Positions 1-6,674 of a stretch of DNA of 12,621 nucleotides are shown here, piece after piece. Below the pieces are notes generated by a model. It had not been told where the DNA came from, ran no database searches, and saw only the letters and a list, made by a program, of their open reading frames with translations. The first letter of the stretch is position 1. Each line of letters begins with the position of its first letter. The stretch is from Nitrospirae bacterium RBG_16_43_11 (GTDB lineage: Bacteria; Nitrospirota; 9FT-COMBO-42-15; HDB-SIOI813). Position numbers and translations under genes: made by a program. The DNA lies in NCBI GenBank assembly GCA_001805165.1, contig MHEI01000004.1, forward strand, positions 26,866 through 39,486, given 5' to 3'.

Positions 1-1506
1 ATATACCGGGAACAACGCCTCGTACCATTTGAGTACACGGGAACTATGGGTAATGGTGACCCTTATTTTCACAGATGGCGTTCAACGAATGTCATGCCTC
101 AGAAACAGACCGGTTATTGCATTGTGCATGTAAGTCTCCCTCTGGGGGATATAACCACGGAACAATTGAGAATTTTGTCAGATATAACAGAGAACTATTC
201 AAACGGGAGGATAAGGGTAACACACCAACAAAATCTCCTGATGCGGTGGGTCAGAAATGAATGTCTCTATGCCCTGTACAAGGAATTAAAGAGAGGGGAA
301 ATGGCAAAGGCCGGTGTTGGACAGATGGTGGATATTCAGAGTTGCCCTGGTGCAGAGACCTGTAATCTGGGACTTACGTCATCAAGGCAGTTGGCACGTG
401 CCATAGGTCTTGAGCTATCAACCAGGGATGACGCAGAAATCGAAAATGTCAGAATAAAAGTAAGCGGATGTCCTAACTCATGCGGACACCATCATATCGC
501 CGACATCGGGTTTCACGGAGTTGCAAAAAAGATCGAGGGCCGCCTTGTTCCTCATTATCAGCTTCATCTCGGCGGGGGTGTGGGTGATGGGCGTGCAGTA
601 ATCGGCGAATCTGACATTAAACTCCCGGCCCGTAATATTCCGGCTGCTGTGTCCCGACTTGTCAATGTCTATCAGAGTGAGCAGATGGATGGCGAGCAGT
701 TCTATCAGTTTGTGGAAAGGGTAGGTACGGATTATATCCATAACATACTTGATCAATATACTTCCATCCCTTCGTATACCGAATCAGCGGAGAGCTATTC
801 TGACTGGGGATCAGACTCGGAATTCATTGTGAAACTGGGGGCCGGTGAGTGCGCAGGAGGAGTCGTTGACCTGATCGAAGACTTTTTGCAGGCAGGAAAA
901 CGAGATGCATCCAGGGCGGCCATGTTCTTTGAGGCTGGTGAGTATGACAAATCCATTGAATGGATTGAGCGATCGGTGTTATCTGTTGCACGCGGAATGC
1001 TGGTCCCATTTGGGATTGATACTGAAGTGGATAATGAAATTATCCGGGAATTTCAGAATAAAATAATAGATAAGTGCATAGTGTCTGACAGTGTTGAACC
1101 GCTGTTTGAAAACTTCGGTAAATCTGATATTAAAGAAAGGTTAAGCGAATATATTCTTCTTGCAGGGTTACTTGCGGATGAATCGCAGGATGCATACCGT
1201 CAGCTCGATGCAAGTTTTAAATTCAAGAAGAGAGAAAAAGAAGAAACATCACAGGAGGCAGAAAAGACAATGGAAAGGAAGATTGACGCATATTTAGACC
1301 TTAAGGGGGTGGCATGCCCTTACAATTTTGTAAAGACAAAGTTAAAACTGGAAGATATGGAAGCAGGCCAGACTCTTCAGATTGTTATTGATGAAGGAGA
1401 ACCATACAAGAATGTCCCGAGGAGCGTACTGAACGAAGGGCACAAGATTCTGGAAGAAGAAAAGGTAGAGGAAAAACATTACAGGATAGTGATAGAAAAG
1501 ATGTAG
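1..1506 (+). CDS. Siroheme sulfite/nitrite reductase, 5'-truncated, fused to a C-terminal TusA-like domain
   Basis: The reading frame is open to base 1, so the gene starts outside the window; the ATG at 46 is probably internal. Residues are counted from that ATG. Residues 5-75 match the second ferredoxin-like half-domain of siroheme sulfite/nitrite reductases, ending in the family's RxTxxQN pattern at 57-63. Cys100, Cys106, Cys142 and Cys146 form the C-x5-C and C-x3-C pairs that hold the 4Fe-4S cluster coupled to siroheme. Residues about 262-395 are a helical region beginning with GAGECAGG (265-272) that I cannot name. A charged linker (about 392-408) leads to a TusA-like domain (about 411-486) with Cys424 in GVACPYN and a GHKIL motif. 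The likely role is six-electron reduction of sulfite to sulfide in the cytoplasm, with the tail perhaps accepting or passing on sulfur. Nitrite as substrate is possible. Sat downstream supports sulfur assimilation. The fusion is seen directly; the sulfur relay is inferred. Confidence 0.87.
   Translation: MYREQRLVPFEYTGTMGNGDPYFHRWRSTNVMPQKQTGYCIVHVSLPLGDITTEQLRILSDITENYSNGRIRVTHQQNLLMRWVRNECLYALYKELKRGEMAKAGVGQMVDIQSCPGAETCNLGLTSSRQLARAIGLELSTRDDAEIENVRIKVSGCPNSCGHHHIADIGFHGVAKKIEGRLVPHYQLHLGGGVGDGRAVIGESDIKLPARNIPAAVSRLVNVYQSEQMDGEQFYQFVERVGTDYIHNILDQYTSIPSYTESAESYSDWGSDSEFIVKLGAGECAGGVVDLIEDFLQAGKRDASRAAMFFEAGEYDKSIEWIERSVLSVARGMLVPFGIDTEVDNEIIREFQNKIIDKCIVSDSVEPLFENFGKSDIKERLSEYILLAGLLADESQDAYRQLDASFKFKKREKEETSQEAEKTMERKIDAYLDLKGVACPYNFVKTKLKLEDMEAGQTLQIVIDEGEPYKNVPRSVLNEGHKILEEEKVEEKHYRIVIEKM
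1254..1272 (+). promoter_or_regulatory. Possible internal ribosome binding site and ATG for a free TusA-like protein
   Basis: GGAGG at 1254-1258 is followed after 11 nt by an in-frame ATG at 1270-1272, exactly at the end of the charged linker. Starting there would give a complete 78-residue TusA-like protein that keeps the CPxx cysteine. The spacing is slightly long and purine-rich lysine/glutamate codons can mimic such sites, so this is a suggestion only. Confidence 0.3.
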
Positions 1507-1513
1507 ACAAAAC

Positions 1514-1567
1514 AGGGACACTTCCCACAATGTTGATGCAAAGCAGGAAGTGTCCCTATAATTTTTT
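1514..1567 (+). terminator. GGGACACTTCC-family hairpin followed by a T-rich tract
   Basis: The arms AGGGACACTTCC (1514-1525) and GGAAGTGTCCCT (1546-1557) are perfect 12-bp inverted repeats around a 20-nt loop. They begin 8 nt after the TAG stop of the reductase-TusA gene, and ATAATTTTTTC follows. The structure could end or attenuate transcription before sat, or protect the mRNA 3' end. The long loop and the 2-4 nt before the T-run make it a weaker terminator than the related one at 12131-12190. It belongs to the same short repeat family. Confidence 0.55.
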
Positions 1568-1593
1568 CATTTTTTAAACAAGGAGGAGGAATA

Positions 1594-2757
1594 ATGCTTG
1601 AATCAATACCACACGGAGGAAAACTTATCAACCGCATTCTCAGAGGAAAAGACAGGGAAATGGCAGAGCTCAAGGCAAGAGAACTCAGGAAGATCCCGCT
1701 CACATCAAGAGAGGTTTCAGATCTTGAGATGATGGCCGTAGGCGCATTGAGCCCGCTTGAAGGATTCATGTGTAAGGATGACTACCACTCGGTCATTGAT
1801 ACTATGAGACTCACGAACGGTCTTCCATGGTCTTTACCGGTAACATTATCTGTTTCACAGGAAATCGCAGATAGTCTTTCACTCAAAGACGAGGTAGCCA
1901 TGGTAGACGGACAGGGCAACGCCCTCGCTATCTTAACTGTGGAAGATATTTTTAATCATGATAAGGAAAAAGAGGCAGTTGAGGTATATAAGACTGATAG
2001 CCCCGAACATCCTGGTGTCAAATATATAAATGATGTGGGACCGGTACTGGTTGGCGGTAAGATTGCCCTGTTCCAGAGACCAAAACATGAGGATTTCCTG
2101 CCGTACCGTCTCGACCCTGAAGAAACCAGAAAAAAATTTCAGGAAAAGGGGTGGAAGAGGGTCGTTGGATTTCAGACAAGGAATCCTATACACCGTGCAC
2201 ACGAATATATACAGAAGTCTGCCCTTGAGATAGTTGACGGGCTCATGGTGCATCCTCTGGTCGGTGCCACTAAAGGTGATGATGTGCCTGCCACAGTACG
2301 TATGCGCTGCTATGAAGCCCTGTTCCAGAATTACTATCCTAAAGACAGGACTATGCTTGCCGTGTTCCCCGCGGCAATGCGCTATGCAGGACCAAGAGAG
2401 GCCATATTCCATGCAATATGCAGAAAGAACTACGGCTGCACCCATTTTATCGTAGGCAGGGACCATGCAGGTGTCGGTAATTATTATGGGACATTTGACG
2501 CACACTACATCTTCGATGAGTTCGAACCAGGGGAACTCGGCATCACACCGCTCAGGTTTGACCACACATTCTATTGCAAACGGTGCACGAGTATGGCATC
2601 ATACAAAACCTGTCCCCACGACTCAACCGACCATGTAGCATTGTCAGGGACAAAGGTTCGTGAGATGCTGAGAAATGGTATAAAACCACCTGCGGAGTTT
2701 TCAAGGCCGGAGGTAGCCACTATTCTTATTGAGGCCATGTCAGCTAATAAGGAGTAG
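1594..2757 (+). CDS. sat: ATP sulfurylase (sulfate adenylyltransferase)
   Basis: This enzyme makes adenosine 5'-phosphosulfate and pyrophosphate from ATP and sulfate, the entry step of sulfate activation; it can run backwards in sulfur oxidisers. The 387-residue protein is full length for the single-domain bacterial/archaeal type, with no APS-kinase fusion. The nucleotide-binding motif QTRNPIHRAHE is at 194-204 and the second active-site motif GRDHAGVG at 288-295. Cys328, Cys331, Cys340 and a nearby histidine (342 or 347) form the zinc-site pattern known from Thermus-type enzymes. AGGAGGAGGA at 1581-1590 is a very strong ribosome binding site for the ATG. The gene follows the siroheme reductase, with a repeat hairpin between them, and purC comes 30 nt after it. 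Whether it serves assimilation or dissimilation cannot be decided here. Confidence 0.97.
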   Translation: MLESIPHGGKLINRILRGKDREMAELKARELRKIPLTSREVSDLEMMAVGALSPLEGFMCKDDYHSVIDTMRLTNGLPWSLPVTLSVSQEIADSLSLKDEVAMVDGQGNALAILTVEDIFNHDKEKEAVEVYKTDSPEHPGVKYINDVGPVLVGGKIALFQRPKHEDFLPYRLDPEETRKKFQEKGWKRVVGFQTRNPIHRAHEYIQKSALEIVDGLMVHPLVGATKGDDVPATVRMRCYEALFQNYYPKDRTMLAVFPAAMRYAGPREAIFHAICRKNYGCTHFIVGRDHAGVGNYYGTFDAHYIFDEFEPGELGITPLRFDHTFYCKRCTSMASYKTCPHDSTDHVALSGTKVREMLRNGIKPPAEFSRPEVATILIEAMSANKE

Positions 2758-2787
2758 AATATCCTGACATTCTGAATACTTTTTTAT

Positions 2788-3681
2788 TTGGAGGATAACC
2801 CAATCGAACAACCAGTCCTTAAAGTAGAACTACCCGGTATAAAACCATTACGCAGCGGCAAGGTGCGCGACATCTTTGACCTCGGTGACCTTCTGCTTCT
2901 TGTGGCATCAGACCGGGTCTCCGCATTTGATGTAGTCCTTCCCAACGGCATACCAGGGAAGGGAAAAATCCTCACACAAATTTCACTCTTCTGGTTCAAA
3001 CATATGGCAGACATCATTCCAAACCATTTGGTAAGCGCAGATGTGAAGAACTTTCCTGCTGTCTGTCTGCCGGGCAAGGAATTACTCGAGGGAAGGAGCA
3101 TGTTAGTAAAGAAAGCAAAACCGCTCCCAGTCGAATGTATCGTAAGAGGGTATATTTCCGGATCAGGATGGAAGGAATATAAAAAGAATGGAACTGTATG
3201 TGGCATTAAACTCCCGGTTGGTCTCCTTGAGTCATCAAAACTTCCGGAACCAATATTCACTCCATCAACAAAGGCTGAGGAGGGACACGACATAAACATA
3301 ACATTTGAAGAGGTAACAGGCTTAGTCGGTAAAGAGATGGCTGAAAGGCTCATGGATATCAGCCTCAGGATATATACAAAGGCACGTGATATGGCAGAAA
3401 AAAAGGGAATAATAATTGCCGATACAAAATTTGAATTTGGCATCTATAATGAAGAATTGATTTTAATAGACGAAGTGCTTACCCCGGACTCCTCCCGCTT
3501 CTGGTCAGTAGAAACATACCACGTTGGGAAAAGCCAGGACAGTTTCGACAAACAGATTGTAAGGGATTACCTGCTTGGTTTGGATTGGAACCAGCACCCC
3601 CCCGGCCCTGAACTCCCGCCTGACATCGTAGAAAAGGCAGCAGCCCGGTACAGTGAGATAATAGAAATACTAATGTCGTAA
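2788..3681 (+). CDS. purC: SAICAR synthetase (phosphoribosylaminoimidazole-succinocarboxamide synthase)
   Basis: PurC joins CAIR to aspartate using ATP in de novo purine synthesis. SGKVRDIF (23-30) and SDRVSAFD (41-48) are the usual N-terminal ATP-binding features. LPVECIVRGYISGSG (113-127) is family signature 1 and IADTKFEFG (210-218) is signature 2. The 297-residue length is normal for the longer PurC type. The start is uncertain. The given frame opens with TTG at 2788, but that codon overlaps the only Shine-Dalgarno sequence (GGAGG, 2790-2794) and has none upstream. Typical homologues begin near xQPVL, which would place the start at the ATC codon at 2803. There is no in-frame ATG, GTG or other TTG nearby. 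It probably shares a transcript with sat, which it follows by 30 nt. Confidence 0.96.
   Translation: MEDNPIEQPVLKVELPGIKPLRSGKVRDIFDLGDLLLLVASDRVSAFDVVLPNGIPGKGKILTQISLFWFKHMADIIPNHLVSADVKNFPAVCLPGKELLEGRSMLVKKAKPLPVECIVRGYISGSGWKEYKKNGTVCGIKLPVGLLESSKLPEPIFTPSTKAEEGHDINITFEEVTGLVGKEMAERLMDISLRIYTKARDMAEKKGIIIADTKFEFGIYNEELILIDEVLTPDSSRFWSVETYHVGKSQDSFDKQIVRDYLLGLDWNQHPPGPELPPDIVEKAAARYSEIIEILMS
2790..2805 (+). promoter_or_regulatory. Ribosome binding site bearing on the purC start, with ATC as candidate initiator
   Basis: GGAGG at 2790-2794 is a strong Shine-Dalgarno core. Eight nucleotides later, at ideal spacing, comes ATC (2803-2805), which lies where family members usually have their initiator Met. 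The TTG at 2788 overlaps this site. Either ATC is a true rare initiator, TTG is used without a Shine-Dalgarno, or the assembled base is wrong (ATG read as ATC). Confidence 0.45.
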
Positions 3682-3697
3682 GTTTCAGGAATAATTT

Positions 3698-3729
3698 TTC
3701 TCTGCGTTCTCAGCGTGCTCCGCGGTGAA
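3698..3729. repeat. CTCTGCG-type dispersed intergenic repeat between convergent genes
   Basis: CTCTGCGTTCTCAGCGTGC followed by TCCGCGGTGAA resembles a short intergenic repeat I remember from several bacterial phyla, with the form CTCTGCG..CTCTGCG..CTCTGCGGTGAA. It fills most of the 54-nt gap between the convergent purC and ubiB. I see no strong terminator here in either direction. The family assignment is from memory and only one copy lies in the window. Confidence 0.4.
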
Positions 3730-3737
3730 GTGTCCCT
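3727..3737. repeat. Half-site of the GGGACACTTCC repeat family
   Basis: GAAGTGTCCCT is identical to 11 of the 12 bases of the right arm of the hairpin at 1514-1557, and its first 10 bases occur in the right arm at 12164-12185. No partner arm is nearby, so this copy cannot form the hairpin. Its last two bases, with A3738, supply the stop codon of ubiB on the other strand. It may be a decayed or recombined copy. Confidence 0.5.
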
Positions 3738-5412
3738 ACAATCTTCCGGATCTTATTATTGCCCAGACAAGCCACAAGCCAAGGAAGCCTGCAACAAGGT
3801 AGCCGACAACTCCTATCAGAGGGTATCCAAGCAAAAGCGGACCGATCTGTGTTTGCATGATGATAGATGATCCTACTATGATTGATGCTATTATCAGACT
3901 AAATGACAATCTGTTGCTCGCCTTATCAATGTGTTGTTCAAGGCCTTCAAGTTTCTCGTGTCTCACCTCTATCTCTATACGCCCTTCCCTGATACGTTTA
4001 ATGATATGATGGAGTTCACGGGGTAATCCCCGGAGAAGACTGCTCATTTCCAATCCAATCTTCACCATATCCCGGTAAATCCTTGCAGGCTCGAATAACT
4101 TCTTCCTGAGTAAATGCTGTGTATATGGCCTCATGTTTTCTACAAGGTTAAACTCAGGGTCAAGGGTCCTCACAATGGACTCCACCGTCATAAATGCCTT
4201 ACCAAAGAGAAGCATATCCGTAGGAATTTTTACATGATGCCTGCGCCCCAGGGATATAAGGCCGTTCACAAACTCTGCAAAAGAAAAATCCTTCAGAGGA
4301 ACGTCATAATATCCTTCCATGAATTCCCTCATGTCTTTTTTCAATGCCCTCTGATCAAATTCTCCGATCACAATACCGGTCTCAAGATAAATGTCCATCA
4401 ACCTTACAATATCCTTATCTATCACTGCCAGAAAAAGGCCTGCAAGATTATCCATCATCTCATCATCGAGACGTCCCATTATTCCAAAATCATGGAAGCA
4501 TATACGCCCGTCATCAAGTACGAAAACATTCCCCGGATGGGGGTCAGCATGAAAAAAACCATGTTCAAATATCTGCACTAAATATGAGTCACTAAAGAGC
4601 TTTGCCAGGGTATGTCTGGAGAGTGCATCCCCGTCTGTTTCCGTAATCCTTTTGCCTGGCGCATATTCTATTGTAAGGATGTGAGAACCGCTGATCTCCC
4701 AAAGAACCTCCGGTATAAAGACGCTCTTTGAATCTTCAAACATCGTCCTGAATCTGTCCGCGCTCCGCCCCTCGATTCTGAAGTCCAATTCCTTGCGGAT
4801 AGATTGGGAGAATTCCTCGACCATTCCGACAGGATCATATAGCTTTGCCTCTGGTATATATCTGTTTATCAGTCTGGCAAGTGTAAGGAGGATGCTGATA
4901 TCAGTCTCTATAGTACCTTTAATACCAGGTCTTTGTATCTTTACAACTACATCTCTTCCGTCAAGCAGCCGGGCCCTGTGAACCTGTCCGATAGATGCTG
5001 CGGCAAGCGGTTTATCGTCAAAATATGAGTAAAGCTTTTCTACATGCTTACCGAACTCTGAAAATATTTCTTCCCTGGCTTGCTCAACAGGAAAAGGGGG
5101 AACACTGTCCTGAAGTTTTTGCAACTCCTGAACAAACTCTTCAGATAAAATATCCCGTCTAAGACTTAATATTTGCCCGAATTTTATAAAGGTAGGGCCG
5201 AGCTCTTCAAGGACAAGCCTGAAGCGCTCGGCTGTATTCCTGGGTATTACTTCCCTGTCAGTAGTCCTGAATATCCTCTTTCCCAAAGGGACATATCCCT
5301 GAAGGTTTAGTCGCTCAATTATGTAACCAAAACCATATTTTATAAGGGTATTCAGGATAAAGCGGACACGTTGTAAATCCCTGTATTTCTGTTTAAAATG
5401 GTAGAATGGCAT
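3736..5412 (-). CDS. ubiB: ABC1/AarF/UbiB-family protein kinase-like protein
   Basis: This is a membrane-anchored atypical kinase-like ATPase; in other bacteria UbiB supports isoprenoid quinone synthesis. The 558 residues match UbiB in length. The family-specific KxGQ motif is KFGQ at 77-80, the Ala-rich loop replacing the usual glycine loop is AAAS at 137-140, the catalytic lysine is K158 (VVVKIQRPG), ELDF is at 208-211, the catalytic loop HADPHPGN is at 288-295, and the metal-binding DFG sits in HDFG at 307-310. Two hydrophobic helices at about 501-521 and 525-552 should anchor the C-terminus in the inner membrane. The ATG is 12 nt after the stop of the Spy-like gene and has no clear Shine-Dalgarno, so translational coupling is likely. 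The gene ends inside a repeat half-site. The symbol reflects family membership; a ubiquinone role is not shown, and a menaquinone or lipid role is possible. Confidence 0.93.
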   Translation of the reverse strand: MPFYHFKQKYRDLQRVRFILNTLIKYGFGYIIERLNLQGYVPLGKRIFRTTDREVIPRNTAERFRLVLEELGPTFIKFGQILSLRRDILSEEFVQELQKLQDSVPPFPVEQAREEIFSEFGKHVEKLYSYFDDKPLAAASIGQVHRARLLDGRDVVVKIQRPGIKGTIETDISILLTLARLINRYIPEAKLYDPVGMVEEFSQSIRKELDFRIEGRSADRFRTMFEDSKSVFIPEVLWEISGSHILTIEYAPGKRITETDGDALSRHTLAKLFSDSYLVQIFEHGFFHADPHPGNVFVLDDGRICFHDFGIMGRLDDEMMDNLAGLFLAVIDKDIVRLMDIYLETGIVIGEFDQRALKKDMREFMEGYYDVPLKDFSFAEFVNGLISLGRRHHVKIPTDMLLFGKAFMTVESIVRTLDPEFNLVENMRPYTQHLLRKKLFEPARIYRDMVKIGLEMSSLLRGLPRELHHIIKRIREGRIEIEVRHEKLEGLEQHIDKASNRLSFSLIIASIIVGSSIIMQTQIGPLLLGYPLIGVVGYLVAGFLGLWLVWAIIRSGRL

Positions 5413-5424
5413 TAGTTAATTTTA

Positions 5425-6006
5425 TTAATGCCACCTGTTTCCCCACCCCCCCATCATATGCGGGCTTCTCCAATCCATAATAAAATGTACAAGTTCCTGG
5501 TATTGTTTATCAGAGAGAAAACTCTTTGTCTTTAAAAGGGTCTTTACTCTAAATGCGTTCAATGACGACCAGGATGACTGTATTTTATTGGCAATATCTT
5601 CTATCGCCTTGTCATCAGCATCTTTCGATCTCAATTGTTCCATCAGGTCCATTTCTGCAATTTCTATCTCAACCCTCTTCCTCATTACCTCCTTACGATA
5701 GTCAGAGTGTATCTTCCTGAACTTAGCGGCCTGTTCATCAGTCAGTTCAAGTTTCGCCTGAAGATCTTCCCACATATTCATCATTGGCGGCATACCGCCC
5801 ATCATACCCTTGGACTGTCCCATCATGGGGTGTTTCATGCCGGGTGCCATCATACCGGACATCTTCATGCAAGGCGCAGCCATCTCTTCTCCCATCATCT
5901 CAGCATCATAATCATGCTCAGATCCTTCATCTGCCGGGACGCTTCCTGCAAATGAAAATATTGCACTTACCACAACTACGATAAACAGCCATTTACGCAT
6001 CTTCAT
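5425..6006 (-). CDS. Met-rich periplasmic Spy/CpxP/ZraP-like protein
   Basis: Residues 1-26 are a classic signal peptide (MKMRKW, then a hydrophobic core, cleavage probably near ADE), so the product should be periplasmic. Residues 37-78 hold 16 methionines in clusters such as MMAPGM and MKHPMM, with one Cys (46) and scattered histidines. The C-terminal half is helical and carries two LTxxQ-type motifs, LTDEQ (88-92) and LSDKQ (164-168), the hallmark of the Spy/CpxP/ZraP/CnrR superfamily of envelope-stress chaperones and metal sensors. The tail is again Met/His/Trp-rich (HMMGGWGNRWH). Met clusters suggest Cu(I) or Ag(I) binding; this is inferred. The start is well supported: AAGGAGGT at 6012-6019 lies 5 nt before the ATG. 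It follows the thioredoxin-like gene by 20 nt and precedes ubiB by 12 nt, so the three are probably one operon. Confidence 0.85.
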   Translation of the reverse strand: MKMRKWLFIVVVVSAIFSFAGSVPADEGSEHDYDAEMMGEEMAAPCMKMSGMMAPGMKHPMMGQSKGMMGGMPPMMNMWEDLQAKLELTDEQAAKFRKIHSDYRKEVMRKRVEIEIAEMDLMEQLRSKDADDKAIEDIANKIQSSWSSLNAFRVKTLLKTKSFLSDKQYQELVHFIMDWRSPHMMGGWGNRWH

Positions 6007-6026
6007 AACTTACCTCCTTTGTGATG

Positions 6027-6605
6027 TTAGTTGACGATTGAAGTCTGTAAGAGGGACGTGATATATTGAGTTGCTTGTTTAGTATCCCAATCCCGCCCTC
6101 CCTGGGCTTTTCCTATTATCTGCCCCCTTGAGTTGATAAAATATGTAGTAGGAAGCGCCCATACCTTATAATTGTCAGACACCTTATAATCAGAATCTAT
6201 GAGGGCAGGGAAAGTGAGATTATATTGTTTTATGAATTTATTTACACTATTGACCTCCTCACCTGAGGCCACAGCAATTATAACAAATCCCTTATCTTTA
6301 AACTGCCTGTACAACTTTTCCATAGAAGGCATTTCTTCCCTGCATGGACCGCACCATGTTGCCCAGAAATTAAGCATAACCACCTTGCCCCTGAAGTCCT
6401 TTAAATTGACCTTCTTATTTGTAATATCTTTCAATGTGAAATCTTTTGCATCCTGGAGGGAAGAATATTCCTGAATGCCTAAGTAACTTGCAGAGTAATT
6501 GCCTCCGGCAGATTGTCCCTCAAGGAACAGGGTTATACTTAACCCAACACATAGAACAAAAGTGAATAGTATACTAAGATGAATTTTGCGAAAAACCAAT
6601 GTCAT
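6027..6605 (-). CDS. TlpA/ResA-type membrane-anchored thiol-disulfide oxidoreductase
   Basis: Counting from the ATG at 6605 (192 residues), an N-terminal hydrophobic segment at about 9-28 exports or anchors the protein. No convincing lipobox is seen. A thioredoxin fold follows, with the active site WCGPC at 84-88 inside FWATWCGPCREEMP, and the cis-proline motif ALPTTYF with Pro at 152. This is the AhpC/TSA-Redoxin type of TlpA, ResA and CcmG, which reduces specific disulfides outside the membrane, for example during cytochrome c maturation or in metal-site assembly. A longer frame starts at TTG 6617, but the predicted promoter at 6632-6661 would leave only a few bases ahead of it; the ATG gets a leader of about 20 nt. 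Neither start has a strong Shine-Dalgarno. The next gene, the Met-rich Spy-like protein, follows after 20 nt, suggesting a shared envelope metal or redox role. Confidence 0.92.
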   Translation of the reverse strand: MTLVFRKIHLSILFTFVLCVGLSITLFLEGQSAGGNYSASYLGIQEYSSLQDAKDFTLKDITNKKVNLKDFRGKVVMLNFWATWCGPCREEMPSMEKLYRQFKDKGFVIIAVASGEEVNSVNKFIKQYNLTFPALIDSDYKVSDNYKVWALPTTYFINSRGQIIGKAQGGRDWDTKQATQYITSLLQTSIVN

Positions 6606-6631
6606 AAAAAACTTCAAACTTCTATAATCTG

Positions 6632-6661
6632 ACTATAGCATGTATATAATTGTGACGTCAA
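6632..6661 (-). promoter_or_regulatory. Sigma70-type promoter for the tlpA-like/Spy-like/ubiB group
   Basis: On the - strand TTGACG (6661-6656, five of six to the -35 consensus) is followed after 18 nt by TATAGT (6637-6632, five of six to the -10 consensus). It lies between the metH stop codon and the thioredoxin gene. Transcription would start near 6625. This suggests the group can be expressed independently of metH. Confidence 0.55.
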
Positions 6662-6674
6662 GGATTTACAAGCT

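Noticed and set aside
1933..2565. A 210-codon - strand open frame inside sat
   Set aside because: It is fully antisense to a well-conserved enzyme gene, has no recognisable domain, and reflects codon bias of the opposite strand.
2784..3443. A 219-codon - strand open frame opposite purC
   Set aside because: It is fully antisense to purC, with low-complexity Ser/Pro-rich translation and no family features.
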